A stretch of 64,000 bases of DNA from Sialis fuliginosa (lineage: Eukaryota > Arthropoda > Insecta > Megaloptera > Sialidae), in the NCBI GenBank assembly GCA_961205875.1, contig OY540816.1, positions 6,334,701-6,398,700 of the forward strand. Direction: 5' to 3'. This document shows, piece after piece, positions 1 through 11,409 of the stretch. The notes below the pieces were generated by a model, which was given only the letters and a program-made list of their open reading frames with translations, was not told the DNA's origin and searched no databases. A program made the translations under genes and the position numbers. Numbering within the stretch: position 1 is the first letter of the stretch; each line of letters begins with the position of its first letter.

Positions 1-16
1 CGCGGGTAGCAGCTAG
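1..16 (+). mobile_element. 3' terminus of a Helitron-like element
   Basis: The window opens with the last bases of an element ending GCGGGTAGCAGCTAG followed by T. The same end occurs inverted at 5493 and, mutated, at 33589. CTAG|T after a GC-rich stem fits a Helitron 3' end. The rest lies upstream of the window. Confidence 0.6.
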
Positions 17-477
17 TAACTCATAGAACATTTCGTAAAATTGTCTTGTAGTTCAATTTGTTAACTTTGTAACACATATTTCCAAAAACCAATGACGGTT
101 CAATATGCATTTATTAATATTTTATATTATTATATTATGATTATGTTATATAAATAATTTAAAATAAATTTTATAAATATTTTCATAATAAATGTACAAA
201 AGTACAAAAAATATATATTCATTACTTATAAATATATGTATTGCTCTACTATTGCCAAAAAATAATTGAATAAGATTATCATTTCACAAAAAATATATTT
301 TACTTGATCTGTAAATGAAAAATTAAATAGGTTTTTTTTAAATTAAAATCAAAATTTAATGATACGTTTTGATTTGAGCATTCTACTATGAACGAACCGA
401 ACGATCCGACCGCGCTGAAAAATTTTCGGCGAACACCTGATTGTGTTCGTTACGTTCGTCATGCTTGTCTTATTTCC
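17..477. other. AT-rich DNA, no gene seen
   Basis: No open frame with coding character is visible. A short GC-richer patch (390-450) contains CpG-rich sequence of unknown origin. Confidence 0.5.
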
Positions 478-678
478 AGACATGATGCCTAATTTTTAAA
501 AACTATTTTATGATGATCTTACGTGTCTGCTATTTCCAAAAAAATATTTATTTCTGCAGAAAATAAAGGTTTAACCACAAAAATTGACTCTTTTAAAACT
601 AATTTTGAATTTGACGCCAAAACGCTTGCAGGTGTCATGGCGCATTTTTGACGTCACGCCAATGTAAAGACTCCTTGC
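478..678 (-). mobile_element. Truncated copy of the AGGCATGATGCC MITE
   Basis: About 200 bp match one end of the complete MITE at 8882-9368 and the fuller part of the copy at 35613, including the shared segments with CTGCAGAAAATAAAGG and GGTGTCATGGCGCATTTTTG. The outer TIR is damaged (only CATGATGCC is left) and the far half is missing. Confidence 0.75.
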
Positions 679-1257
679 TCCGGAACACCCTCAACCAAGG
701 TCCCAAAGTTTTGTTTTACAAGGATTTTGTAAACACTGTATCTAATGAACCCCGCATTTAAAACAGATAATTAAATTTTCTACATTTTTTATTATTATTT
801 TAATAAAAAATAATTGTATGCCTTTCAAAATGGCGGTCAAACTAAAAATTTTACTTTAAAAATGCAAAATTTTGAGTTCAACAGGCTTTTTGATCGGTAT
901 AAAGTTATTTATGACCAATAATGTGTTATAATTGATTGTAGTACATTTAATTGTCTTTTTTTTTAATTAAAAATGGGGTTGATCGGACTTTTAGTTCAGT
1001 AGATATAGTAATTTTATGAAACCATTGCAATATCTAAATATGTTACGATAAATTATGTTCATACATACTTGGATTCGAGACTTGTGTTTGATGACATGGT
1101 ACACTGAAATTACTAATCTCATAAACTTCGGAAAGGTCTGAAAATGTTCTTCATAAAGTCTAGTATTAAGATTTATTTAAATTAGTTCAATAGTAGGTAT
1201 TGTTTGTATTTATTCTTCCAGTACGTAGTATAGGAAGATGTTAAATGTATAAAGGTA
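679..1257. other. AT-rich DNA, no feature seen
   Basis: Only simple A/T-rich sequence and stop-filled frames are visible here. Confidence 0.5.
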
Positions 1258-1614
1258 CAGTCGCCTGCATTAATGGTCTTGCAGTTTGTATTCATTTTCG
1301 TTTATCACAAACTTAGTAGGCTCCTCCCATTTGATTATTATAATAATTAAATCATTTCTCTATGTATCAAACAAAGACAGATATTTTGAAATTCATTTGC
1401 TAGATAAAGAACTACTCTTTGTTTATAATACTCATATATATTTGTGCAATTAAATTATTATGTAATCTATTGAAAATTATACAAGTAAGTTTTGTGACAA
1501 TAAATATTTTAAACTTGATAGAAAAAGATAACCGATGATGTTTGTCTTTAAATTTTAAATCTGTTGTAAGCGATTCTAGCCTTTAGGGTGCCAGACGAGT
1601 TCTGCAGGCAACTG
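1258..1614. mobile_element. MITE with CAGTCGCCTGCA termini (copy 1)
   Basis: A 357-bp non-coding element bounded by inverted CAGTCGCCTGCA / TGCAGGCAACTG and flanked on each side by TA (1256-1257, 1615-1616). A 391-bp relative lies at 41105-41495 in the same orientation. TIRs plus TA duplication fit a Tc1/mariner-type MITE; the superfamily is inferred because no transposase is present. Confidence 0.85.
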
Positions 1615-2261
1615 TACATAAAAATTGCATTTATCATGTTTGCATTGAAATTCAAACATTCATTATAGAATAAAATCTATTTTATATGAAACAAACTAAA
1701 TTATTTCCATAATTTTCAATCAACGTGATTGAGAAACTTTATACATTTTCATATTTTAATTAAATAAATTAAAAGTATGTACACTGTAAAAAGAAATGCA
1801 TACTAAAGTTTTCTACGTTGTTATAAACTTGAAGAAACAATACCAGTAGTAGTAGCAATGTGAAGCCCAATGAAGGAGCTATAATTCCCCAGCGTAAGTT
1901 TTCCAATTAACTAACAATGTAGCCACAGTCTGCTTTATGTTACCCCCAGACCAATCCGAACGATAGGACTAAATATCAGCCAAGTTCATTTCATATTTCA
2001 TACCCAAGAGCAATGTACGAGTATTAATTACATGTATGAATATGAGTATGCAGTTATCTTTATCTATCATGATGTATATTATACAATGCACATTTGCACA
2101 TATGTACATACATTACATATTCGTAGTTAACATGTAATAGTTCTACATATAATTACTAGTAATTTCATTTATAACTAACAATATATCGCATTAAAAATAT
2201 TATCTTATCTAACAATGTAAATTATTACTATTACATATTCGTCTGTGTAGCGTCGGCTTTA
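1615..2261. other. AT-rich DNA with TACATA-rich patches
   Basis: Alternating purine-pyrimidine patches (2090-2130) occur; no gene or TIR pair is visible. Confidence 0.45.
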
Positions 2262-2276
2262 GGGGGGGGGGGGGGG
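2262..2276 (+). repeat. G15 homopolymer
   Basis: Fifteen consecutive G are followed by a G-rich stretch to about 2320 (GGTCAGGTGGGGTGG). It could form G-quadruplexes and is a likely sequencing-error or polymorphism site. It may mark the eroded end of a hAT-like element, since GGCTTTAGGG also occurs at about 49733. Confidence 0.9.
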
Positions 2277-3014
2277 TGAACCAGGTCAGGTGGGGTGGCG
2301 CACAATGGGGCATTTTTGGTTCAAATCGGTGTACAGGCTGTAATTGTTGAGTAAACTTTTTTTTAATCCTTAAAATTTTTGTCGATCTTAAACCCAATTT
2401 TGCAAATATTTAGCAAAAAATATTGCAAAATATAAACAATGTTAATTTTTTCGATTATTTGATAGCTGCTAATTAATAAATAGTTATTCAGCAACCCAGA
2501 ATACTTTTTATAAGGTATTTTAGGGCAAGAGTTAAAGGTTGTTGTTTATTTTTTCAAAATATCTATTTTTCTTAAATAATTTCTTCAAATTCTTGTAAAA
2601 AAAAGTACAAGCATTGTTAGGCCAAACTCTAGAGCTACAAAATGTATTAGGAAAGGCGTACGATTTTTCACGTTTTGCGTTTTAACTGTAACCCTATCGC
2701 GAAATCCATCAAAACTATAGGTAATTTTTGTTCTCTATAAAATTACAAAGAAAGTAAATTAAAAATGAACTCACTATGTTTATTTGTTCAGGAAATATGG
2801 TCAATCAATCATTTTAGTTTTGATCTGTTTAATTACGACCAATAGAATTCTCACATATACTTATGGTGCATGGAGACCCAATTTCACGACAACATATCTC
2901 CGGTTCTATTAGTGGTAGAGAGTTCAAACTGAGCTTATTTTATTCAAATTAAAGTCTAGTATAAATTAATTTTTATGAATCAGAGTCGTTAAAAAAATGT
3001 GTGAGATGATATAC
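2277..3014. other. AT-rich DNA, no gene seen
   Basis: Nothing beyond short A/T runs is recognised. Confidence 0.45.
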
Positions 3015-3379
3015 TGAGATATTAACTATTAACTTATTTGTTAATTTATCAATTTTAATTTGTTAATAATAGAGAAAGGGGGTCTCGACGGTTTTAGGGC
3101 ATTTGATGGACTTAAAGTTATGATGTAAGCTATATTTAAAAAAAATGGAGTCTGTAGGACCACACCAAGCTGAGATATTAACTATTCAACTTATTTGTTA
3201 ATTTATCAATTTTAATTTGTTAATAATAGAGAAAAGGGGTCTCGACGGTCTTAGAGCATTTGATAGACTTAAAGTTAATGATGTAATCTATATTTAAAAA
3301 AAAAGATGGAGTCTGTAGGATTGCCCCAAGCTGAGATATTAACTATTCAACTTATTTGTTAATTTATCAATTTTAATTG
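3015..3379 (+). repeat. ~160-bp tandem repeat, ~2.3 units
   Basis: Units begin TGAGATATTAAC at 3015, 3171 and 3332 (spacing 156 and 161). Each full unit carries TTGTTAATTTATCAATTTTA, GGGGTCTCGACGG and GGAGTCTGTAGGA; the third unit is cut short. The same unit occurs at 7559-7772 inside a hAT element. At both loci the array runs into CGGTGATTTTTNAA and then a hAT-like GC-rich end, so it is probably internal transposon sequence rather than satellite. Confidence 0.85.
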
Positions 3380-3412
3380 ATATTTTCGGTGATTTTTGAA
3401 CATTTTTTTGTG

Positions 3413-3982
3413 CAGTGCCGGATTAAGACAGCGCGAGATCTGTAGCAAATGATGGGTTGGGGAGGGGTGACTCTCGGATATCGATAGTGCCCCCCCACCC
3501 CCCCCGCCGAAAAAAGTCAATAGGATTTATTTTTTGTACATTAGGCAGAGTGTCACCTCTTGTAAATTTTTTACGACAGAAAAAATATTAGTGGACTTTT
3601 GGGATTTTTTTTTTATAAATTGGACGGTTATTAACCCTTATAGACCTTACAATGGCCAAAAAAAATTCAATTTATTACACATTTTACCCCTAAAAAAGGA
3701 GGTAAATAGGCTTTATTTTATTAACAAATGAGACAAGTGGCATTCGGGGCATTTAATGTGGGCAAAAGAAAAATCGATTCAAAAATCAAAGATCGGAGCT
3801 TTAAAAATCGATTTTTCGATTAAATTAAATCGAGATTGGAAACCCTAAATTTAAATTATTAATTACTGATGATTTGGATACCCATTGGACGGCAGATGAT
3901 AAATCCAATAAGAGATATTTTTCCAAAAAGTCGCGGGCCCCCCAGCATTTGCTACTCCTGCTACATGGTTAATCCGGCACTG
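3413..3982. mobile_element. hAT-like non-autonomous element (CAGTGCCGGATTAA)
   Basis: Termini are CAGTGCCGGATTAA and TTAATCCGGCACTG, about 570 bp apart. CAGTG-type TIRs with GGGGCCC-rich subterminal sequence are typical of hAT MITEs. The flanking 8-mers (TTTTTGTG / CGTCTGTG) match at only five positions, so the target duplication is eroded or absent. Related ends lie at 26961 and 34965. A 65-codon open frame inside (3534-3731) resembles one at 34181-34465 but has no recognised domain and is probably chance. Confidence 0.75.
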
Positions 3983-4354
3983 CGTCTGTGCATATTCGTT
4001 TGTATTAAGTAGTCCACTTTGATGTGCTGAAGTAAACAGCTTGGCCCACTCACCACGTAATTAAATTTGTATATGATGTCTAGAGTCTCAAGTGTTGAAG
4101 ATAGGTAGCTCAAAGAAACTCGCAGTTAAAATACGTTAAAAGAGACTTACATTTTTGCTATAAAATTATCTTTAATGCTATTACAGTATCTCCTAATGAT
4201 GATTCTAGGAATTGTAAAGGTTTCTCGATGAAAGAAATAATATTACATTAACAGATTAAATTTTGAATTTTTTTTATTGACTTCACAAAGAACAGTCTTT
4301 TTTACAATACATACTACTAATGGTTAAAAACAGAGGTTGCATTTTGCGTGTACC
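3983..4354. other. AT-rich spacer; last 7 bp are a target duplication
   Basis: GTGTACC (4348-4354) is repeated at 5037-5043 around the next element. Nothing else is recognised. Confidence 0.5.
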
Positions 4355-5036
4355 TTAGGGTGGTCCTTATATGGGGTTAGGACGAATTTTGACCGGGCCG
4401 CCCCCCCAAATAAGCTCCAAATAATTCAAAAGGAATGTGGAAAACGTTTCAGCCCTCTATCTTATAAAATGGACATTACCATTTGAAATACATGTGTTTT
4501 TTCAATTTTTTAAAGACCTACGTACTAGAGTGTCTTAAACTATTTCTAAAAATCTGGAATACTCATGAAAGCATCCCTAGTACTCATATTCCATATCTTG
4601 ATGGATAAAGTAAACTTCTGATTCAACGTTGTCTGTTATATGGGTCATTGGGTCATTCCATCAAGAAAATTAAAAAAAAATGTTTTGTATTCTGGATAAT
4701 TTTTTCAGAAAAACGTTTAACAATAAAAACATTGATCTTGAAATAAATAAAAAATTGATTCTAAAATCAAAAAGATCATTCCATATCAATATCTAACTGG
4801 CGTGACAATTTTTTTTTTTAAATTTTATATTCTAGATTTTTAGAAAGAGTTTAACTCTAGTACGCAGGTCTTTGAAAAATTGAAAAAACACATGTATTTT
4901 AAATGGTTAAATCACCCCCCTCTGGTAATGGCCATTTTATAAGATAGAGGGCTGAAACGTTTTCTACATTCTTTTTGAATTATTTGGAGCTGATTTAAGG
5001 GGCGGTCCGGTCAAAATTCGTCCTAACCCCATCTAA
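4355..5036. mobile_element. Long-TIR element (TTAGGGTGG...), ~680 bp
   Basis: Arms of about 200 bp are inverted copies: GGGGTTAGGACGAATTTTGA at 4375 mirrors TCAAAATTCGTCCTAACCCC at 5012, and the similarity continues inward through TAGAGGGCTGAAACGTTTTC. GTGTACC(TT) flanks both sides. The right arm lacks the outermost ~15 bp of the left arm. A 7-9-bp duplication suggests a hAT-like mechanism but the class is uncertain. Confidence 0.75.
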
Positions 5037-5167
5037 GTGTACCTTTTCTGGTATTTCAATATTAAATAAAATTTGCGTAGATAAAAATGTATCTAGAAAT
5101 TCAAATTAAATTCTTATACCAAATAGCACTAATAAAGCCCAAATCGAACTTTAGTCTTCTGAATTCT

Positions 5168-5366
5168 AGTCAGTCCTATTTTGAGCATCACGTTACCAGT
5201 TGTGTTTTCCCAGGAACTGTTTTGCATCTTCGCTTACTCCATCCCTCCAACGCTTTCTTGGATTTCCTACTGGTATTTTCCCTTAAACCCCACTTTGTAA
5301 TATTCTTAGGGGTGTTCTATTTTCAGGTATTCTGGCAACGTCTAATAGTACCCATCTCAGTCGCCT
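5168..5366 (-). pseudogene. LINE reverse-transcriptase ORF2 C-terminal remnant
   Basis: Read on the minus strand, one frame gives RRLRWVLLDVARIPENR, later GNPRKRWRDGVSEDAKQFLG and a K-H-N-W stretch. This matches the usual C-terminal tail of insect non-LTR retrotransposon polyproteins, a basic RRLRW.GHV.RM segment followed by GRPRKRW.DGV..D....LG..NW. Two in-frame stops, one after ILQSGV and one after the K-H-N-W, and the short length (about 66 codons) show it is dead. No upstream palm domain or endonuclease is visible, so the copy is either 5'-truncated beyond the tail or cut by the element at 4355-5036. The motif reading is direct; the clade (R1/Jockey/CR1-like) cannot be fixed from this fragment. 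Confidence in a LINE origin is good. Confidence 0.75.
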
Positions 5367-5492
5367 TAATCTAATGTTCAAAGATAAATAGCAAATATTA
5401 ATTGAGGCATAAAGTTAATATAAAAGAATTTATAATTATTTTATAAACAATAAATTGAACAAAAACACAATATTTCTACATTTTATATAATA

Positions 5493-6023
5493 CTAGCTGC
5501 TACCCGCGACTTCGTTCGCGTGTATTGCGAAACCTCCATCCCCATGATATTTATTCCGCCGGATCGAATGAAACTAATTACAACCATTCATAGTTTTATT
5601 AAATATACCTCATAAGATCGATCCTGTTAATTATATATTGTTCACCCAAAGGATTTTTTTATTTTCATAATCCATATCCACTATAATATTATGTTGATAT
5701 TAGAACTGTCACTTAGCACGCATCAAAACTATCTACTAAATCAAGTATCGTGTGAAACCAACACACATTGAAACCATGACAACAATCCAGCGCCAAAACA
5801 CGCTTGAAAACCAGAATTGAATCTAGCAAACAAACCAGCAACCCCTTAGGGGTTGTTTTTTTCGGAATTCGAAGTAGCCTATGTCCTTTCTCAGAGTGCA
5901 TGCTATCTCCCTGTCAAATTTCATCAAGATCGGTTTAGCGGTTTAGCCGTGAAAAGGTAACAAACAGACAGACAGACAGAGAGACAGACAAACACACTTT
6001 CGCATTTATAATATTAGTATGGA
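5493..6023 (-). mobile_element. Helitron-like non-autonomous element
   Basis: On the minus strand the element begins TCCATACTAATATTATAAAT after an A, has a (GTCT)n tract, GTTACCTTTTCACGGC and a GATGAAATTTG box, and ends GCGGGTAGCAGCTAG followed by T. No TIRs and no target duplication are visible, with insertion at A|T, as in Helitrons. The complete relative is at 32951-33589. It is interrupted by a PIF/Harbinger-like fragment (5593-5842). Confidence 0.75.
5593..5842 (-). mobile_element. Internally deleted PIF/Harbinger-like fragment
   Basis: It matches the element at 6051-6736 in inverted orientation: GATATTAGAACTGTCACTT here mirrors AAGTGACAGTTCTAATATC there. The outermost TIR is missing, and about 80 bp between GATCGATCCTG and TTAATTATATA are deleted relative to the complete copy. 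It sits inside the Helitron-like element. Confidence 0.75.
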
Positions 6024-6050
6024 TAATATAAGTATAATCGGCATCCCTAA

Positions 6051-6736
6051 AGCCCGGCGCACACGACGCTAGATTTGCTGCTAGTTTGTTTGCTAGATTC
6101 AATGCTGGTTTTCAAGCGTGTTTCGGCGCTGGATTGTTGTCATGGTTTCAATGTGTGTTGGCTTCACACGATCCTTGATTTTGTAGATGGTTTTGATGCG
6201 TGCAAAGTGACAGTTCTAATATCAACATAATACTGTAGTGGATATGGTTTATGAAAATAAAAAAATCCTTTGGGTGAATAATATATAATTAATGTTTATT
6301 AATTTCAACAGTTAAACTCAATGATCTAAGTTTAAAATTTCACTACAATTCAGTTTTCTCACATTTATTTTTTACATTCAGGATCGATCTTATAAGGTAT
6401 GTTTAATAAAACTCACATTTGAATATTTGTAAAATGGACATAATTATTTCTTATGATTTGTACGAACAGCTGTTACAAAAGTATACGCTATGACGCCATG
6501 TTTGTTTATGACGTTTATGCTCACGTGACATTATAATATTTTCTGATTGGTTCTTGCTCAAATCTAGCAGCAAATCCAGCACGAAAAATAGCCCCGGTTC
6601 TAATTCTGAAATCTAGTATGATAGCGCGCAGCGTAGCAAGCAGTGACGTCATTTCTATCACTGAAACAAGCCCGGTTGCCAGCACAGCAACCAGCAAGCA
6701 AACCAGCAGCAAATCTAGCGTCGTGTGCGGCGGGCT
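6051..6736. mobile_element. PIF/Harbinger-like MITE, complete, 686 bp
   Basis: TIRs AGCCCGGCGCACACGACG / CGTCGTGTGCGGCGGGCT are extended inward by CTAGATTTGCTGCT, and TAA is duplicated on both sides (6048-6050, 6737-6739). A TAA (TWA) 3-bp duplication fits PIF/Harbinger. Subterminal repeats of GCTGGTTTGCT type occur on both ends. The 63-codon minus-strand open frame at 6521-6712 is TIR-derived and not a gene. Confidence 0.85.
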
Positions 6737-7435
6737 TAAGGTAGAACTAATAAGTCAGTTGGTACCAAAAAATAAGTAACAGAAGATTTTATACAATGCA
6801 ATTGATTTTTATAAAAAAAAAAATTTTCGAACAATTTAGAAAAAACGGTTTAATTACTAAAACATATTCTCATATTCAATTTGAAAATTTTCACATATGT
6901 GTATACATTCAATATAGTATTGAAACTTATATTTATTAAATACTGCTGCAGTATGAAACTCTGTTATATAACATTATTAACTTATTCTACAACAGACACA
7001 TCGTTCGAAATGCAATTTTCTCATAACTCACATGAAAACGTTATGCTCTAAATACGATCTAATAGGATGCATTTGAATTACGAACGGGTGACGTCTGACA
7101 GATAATATTGTAATATGTAAAATCTATTTACTATATGAAGAATTTCTAACAACGATAAAATAGTTATTTATCGAGATATTGACAGTTTTTTTTTGTTTAT
7201 TAATCTACCCACCTTTGTATAGCTAAACAATAAATAATATTACTCATTTTAAGATTTTTATAAATACTATTTTCACTGTGTATATTTGACAAGTAAAAAG
7301 ATCATTGCTTAATTCATAAATAAATATAATTTAGATTTTCGTCTTAACTTTTTCAGTTAATGTTTTCTATAGTGAATTTTTTAACGCAACTCAAAACTTT
7401 TGTTAAAGAATTATTAATTTCTACATAGATTAAGG
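6737..7435. other. AT-rich DNA, no gene seen
   Basis: No repeats shared with other parts of the window were noticed. The last 8 bp (GATTAAGG) are the target duplication of the next element. Confidence 0.45.
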
Positions 7436-8105
7436 CAGTGGTCCCCAACCGTATGCCCATGGGCACCATGGTGCCCGCCGACTGTTTTACGTGTGCCTGC
7501 CGCTGTGCAACTACGATAAAACAAACAAAAAATAATTTTCTATAAAATGTTTTTAAACTGAGATATTACCTATTCAACTTATTTGTTAATTTATCATTTT
7601 TAATTTGTTAATAATAGGGATAGGGGGTCTCGACGCGGACGGTCATAGGGCATTTAAAAGTCTTAAAGTTAATGATAGAAACTATATTTAAAAAAAAAGT
7701 TGGAGTCTGTAGGATCGCGCCAAGCTGAGATATTAACTATTCAACTTATTTGTTAATTTATAAATTTTAATTTACTTTTTCGGTGATTTTTAAAAATTTT
7801 TAAGAGGGAGAGAGGGCGGAACAATAAATCTCGACCAGGGTGCCAGACTTGCTAAGGCCGGCTCTGAGGAGAACAGGCATATCTTCATACTCTCCTAATT
7901 ATGAAGCAATAGCCAATGAATGTATGCATTATTTAGTAATTACTTATTTCACATATAAACAATAATTTTTATACGTTAAAAGTATATTTTTGGAACAAAA
8001 TTTTTATAACTTTATTAACTATGTCCAACTGTAAATTTACCTTGATTTAAATGGTACCCGACCGGTATTCTGTGCTCTTAGGTACAAAAAGGTTGGGGAC
8101 CACTG
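7436..8105. mobile_element. hAT MITE with perfect 8-bp duplication (GATTAAGG)
   Basis: CAGTGGTCCCCAACCG opens and GGTTGGGGACCACTG closes the element. GATTAAGG lies directly outside both ends (7428-7435, 8106-8113). This is a textbook hAT insertion. It contains the 160-bp repeat unit (7559-7772) and, just after it, a second hAT-like end (revcomp CAGAGCCGGCCTTAGCAAG, about 7850-7868), so it is itself composite. Confidence 0.9.
7559..7772 (+). repeat. Second locus of the ~160-bp repeat
   Basis: One full unit (167 bp) and a truncated second, with the same TGAGATATTA start and GGAGTCTGTAGGATCG segment as at 3015-3379. It is nested in the hAT MITE. Confidence 0.85.
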
Positions 8106-8881
8106 GATTAAGGTGTCTTGTGTTATATTATCTAGTATATCTATAACAATAAAAAGAACTTAAATATTAAAAACAAAATTAGTAATTAAGATATAATTTA
8201 TTTAAGAAAACTTATTTTATGCAATACCTTTGATCGTTTTCTTTTAAAATCATTAAATAAAAGTTTGTTATTTTTCTAAAACATGGTCTTACAAAGTTTA
8301 TTGCTATTAAAAATACACGTACTTTTTATCTAACCTTTATGTTCATACATGTATGCACGTACATATATAATATGTAAACTTCATTATATCTGAGGAAGCT
8401 ATCTTTATTGTCGTTCTTTCATATAAAAGTTGATTAAATATTTAATACGAAGATCCAAAGGAACAGAGGATATTAAAAAATGAAGCAAAAAATTGTAAAG
8501 AAGCGTCAAATATTCTCTCTAAGGATTCTAAATGTCAATGTAAATGCTATAAGCTCTGTAAAATGTTTAGGGGACAGAAAGAAACCACATGTAATGAAAT
8601 ATTAACATAAAGTTATCTCAAAGCAATGTTTTCTTTTATTTAAAATTTCATGTGATAATAGGTTTTCGTATTTTTTGAGAATAATAGAGAAGCTTTTTGT
8701 TTTACGTATAAGGTATAAAAAGATATGTCTTACATGCAATAAAATAAATATGTTACATATTATTTAAGTAGACAAATTAAAGCTCTCTGAAAAACTGTTC
8801 ACATTTTTTTCCAGCAATGAAACAGTTAATACCCACCCAATTATTTATTTAAGATTTTTTTTTCTACTAACTAAAATTAAT
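8106..8881. other. AT-rich DNA, no gene seen
   Basis: Frames are closed and no terminal repeats were found. Confidence 0.45.
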
Positions 8882-9368
8882 AGGCATGATGCCTAATTTT
8901 AAAACACTATTTTATGATGATCTTACGTGTCTCTTATTTCCAAAAAAATGCTTATTTCTGCAGAAAATAAAGGTTTAATCACAAAAATTGACCCTTTTAA
9001 AACTAATTTTGAATTTGATGCCAAAACGCTGGCAGGTGTCAACAATAATAAATCCTTGTTCCATCGCTAATGTTTCTCGGTTTTACTTTTGGTAACACAA
9101 AACTGAGCAAATTGATAATTTAAAATCACAAAATAATTTATAAACAGTGCAGATATTAATGAAACAAAAATTACGTTTACGTAGCCGTGACGTCATCCAC
9201 TCTGACTGGTGTTTTATCAAACATGGCGGATTGCTGTATTTATTGTAACAAAAATCATATTTATCTCGCTTTAAATATAAAAATAAATACACTTTTTAGA
9301 ATCTTTTTAACTTATTTCATTATTTAAAATCATAATTTCAGTGATACTTTGTTACTGCCATCATGCCT
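8882..9368 (-). mobile_element. Complete AGGCATGATGCC MITE, 487 bp
   Basis: AGGCATGATGCC / CATCATGCCT termini are flanked by AT on both sides. Relatives lie at 478-678 (fragment), 35613-36096 (end-truncated) and 61087-61532 (complete, opposite orientation). A conserved internal GTGACGTCATCCACTCTGAC block contains a CRE-like palindrome. No coding capacity. Confidence 0.85.
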
Positions 9369-9370
9369 AT

Positions 9371-10261
9371 TGTATACAATAATAATTCAAATATATAAGA
9401 TTTATATTTCACACAAAAATGTTTAACCCTTTCATCATCATATTATCATACTAATATAAATAAATACAAAATTTATTACGTTAGCGATAAGAATACTATT
9501 GACTATAGTTGAAAAGTTATCAATTTAGAAGAATATTTTCATTTCAGGACCCCTTTTAAATTAATTCTCCAAGCTTTATTAAACCAAAATAAACATTTTT
9601 TGTATCTTGTACTTTTTTTCTAAAGTTTATGGTTTCTGAATAAAAAATTTTTGAAAGTTAAAAATCTCGAATTATTTTGTTAGATACCTTGGAAAGCTTA
9701 GGCTGTTCAAAAAAAAGTTTTCAATAAAAGATTCGTGTTTTTTCTCGTAGAATAAGATTACTAAATAAAAACTATAGGTTCCTATTTAAAAAAATGATGT
9801 TGACCTTCAAATATCCTTGAAGGCCACGTTAAAACAGCAAATTAATATTGCTATTCGATTAACCCCTCACAATCAACCATTTTTTTCAAATATGCAATGG
9901 TTCTGAGATAATAATCTGAAACACTTTAAATTCTCCACCCTGTATAATCCGCGCACCTAACGGAGGGTTAAATAATATTAAATATTATAAAAGTTAACAG
10001 TTGGACTTATACATCCACATGAAATTGTTACATGACGAGAGTTTTGTCACTTTGAAGACATGGCAAAGTTTTCGACGGTTGATAAATGCATCTGAACGGC
10101 GTCTCAAGGAAGAAAGATCCTGTCTTGTATACGTGAAGACAGATATTAACTACTCGAATTGGACGAGTTTGTCTTGTGTGATCAGTGGCTGTCCGCAGTT
10201 AAAAAATTCTAAGGTGTTCACATAAATTCTATTTATTTATTAAATAGGATGTGGTCACTAT
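9371..10261. other. AT-rich DNA; 74-codon frame without recognised domain
   Basis: An open frame beginning at a TTG (10001-10225) is somewhat less AT-rich than its surroundings and contains a V-K-T-D-I-N stretch whose DNA recurs at 14320. No domain is recognised and the second copy has a stop in phase, so it is not called a gene. Confidence 0.4.
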
Positions 10262-10269
10262 GAAAATAG

Positions 10270-10639
10270 CAGGGCTTCGAACCGTTATTTTTGTCGTTTC
10301 GGTTTTCGTTCCGGTTCGAGTAAAAAAATATATTTCGGTTCGGTTCCGGTTTTTGTTCCGCAAAAAATAACGGTTTTTCCGGTTTTCGGTTCAGCTCCGA
10401 GTGATTAATTAAAAAAAAATTATTGTAATAAAAAAAAAATCTACCATAATTTAGAATATTTTACGGTATTTGTATGATAGCCAGAACGACAATTGAAGTG
10501 GGAAATATTAGTATTTTAACATGTACTGAACCGTAAAAACCGATATTTTTATTTCGGTTCTGTTCCGGTTTTCGTTCCGGCAAAAAATAACGGTTTTTCC
10601 GGTTTTCGGTTTTCGGTTCAGTTCCGGTTCGAAGCCCTG
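10270..10639. mobile_element. hAT MITE with perfect 8-bp duplication (GAAAATAG)
   Basis: TIRs CAGGGCTTCGAACCG / CGGTTCGAAGCCCTG are flanked by GAAAATAG at 10262-10269 and 10640-10647. Interior ends are packed with GGTTTTCGGTTCCGG subterminal repeats, as is usual for hAT transposase binding. The homologous repeat J copy near 32220 has the uninserted site. Confidence 0.93.
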
Positions 10640-11409
10640 GAAAATAGTATGACTTGGCCATTAAAAGCACACTCTTAGACTTTTGAAACTATCGTTTTTT
10701 GAAGAATGTTTTTAAAAAATGTTAATTTTCTTATCTTTACTCTCATTTCTTGTCTAAATTGATATTTATAGTAATAATAGTGGTTTTATAAGGTTCATTT
10801 GAAAACAATAAATAAATGACATAAACTCACTTTCAAGTGGTATATTTTCTTAAAACAATTTGTCACAAAAGGATAAATAAATACAGAACCTGAAAAAGAT
10901 CTTCCACAAATAATAAATAATACATTTTACAACTATATTTTTTCGGAATTAACATTAAATTTCAACAAACACAATTCAGATGTTTATTTCCGCCGTATAT
11001 TTTCATAGAAAAACGTATCAAACAATAAGTGACAATAACATAATTTAATACAATACAAAATTTAAATGTACATTCTTTAACTAATGACAAAAATGGATAC
11101 ATGATTTATCGTAAATTGTATTAATATGACAATGTAAGTATAAAAAATTAATAATAATTAAAAAGATAAAATAAATACATCCACATATTTTTAAATTACA
11201 ACGATAACAGCTGTATTCACCTAATATCTGGCGTTTACAAAAACTTACATTGATCTAAAATAAAAATAATTTTTATAGGTTATATTATATGATATGTATT
11301 ATATTTTTGTTTTAAAAATGAATTTACCTGATTTCATCTTTTTTAAAAAGTCATTGATTGACTTTGAATAAAATAATTAAAATACAGAACATATCGACGT
11401 AGCTATCTA
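10640..11409. repeat. Repeat J, copy 1, left part
   Basis: Inverted match to about 31730-32225: CATGACTTGGCCAT, ACTTTTGAAACTATCGTTTT, TCAACAAACACAATTCA and ATTTTCATAGA blocks occur in the same order. The similarity resumes at 12900 beyond the inserted 1.46-kb element. No coding frame survives, so its class is unknown. Confidence 0.7.

Noticed and set aside
5087-5374. 95-codon plus-strand frame
   Set aside because: It is the antisense shadow of the LINE C-terminal remnant on the minus strand.
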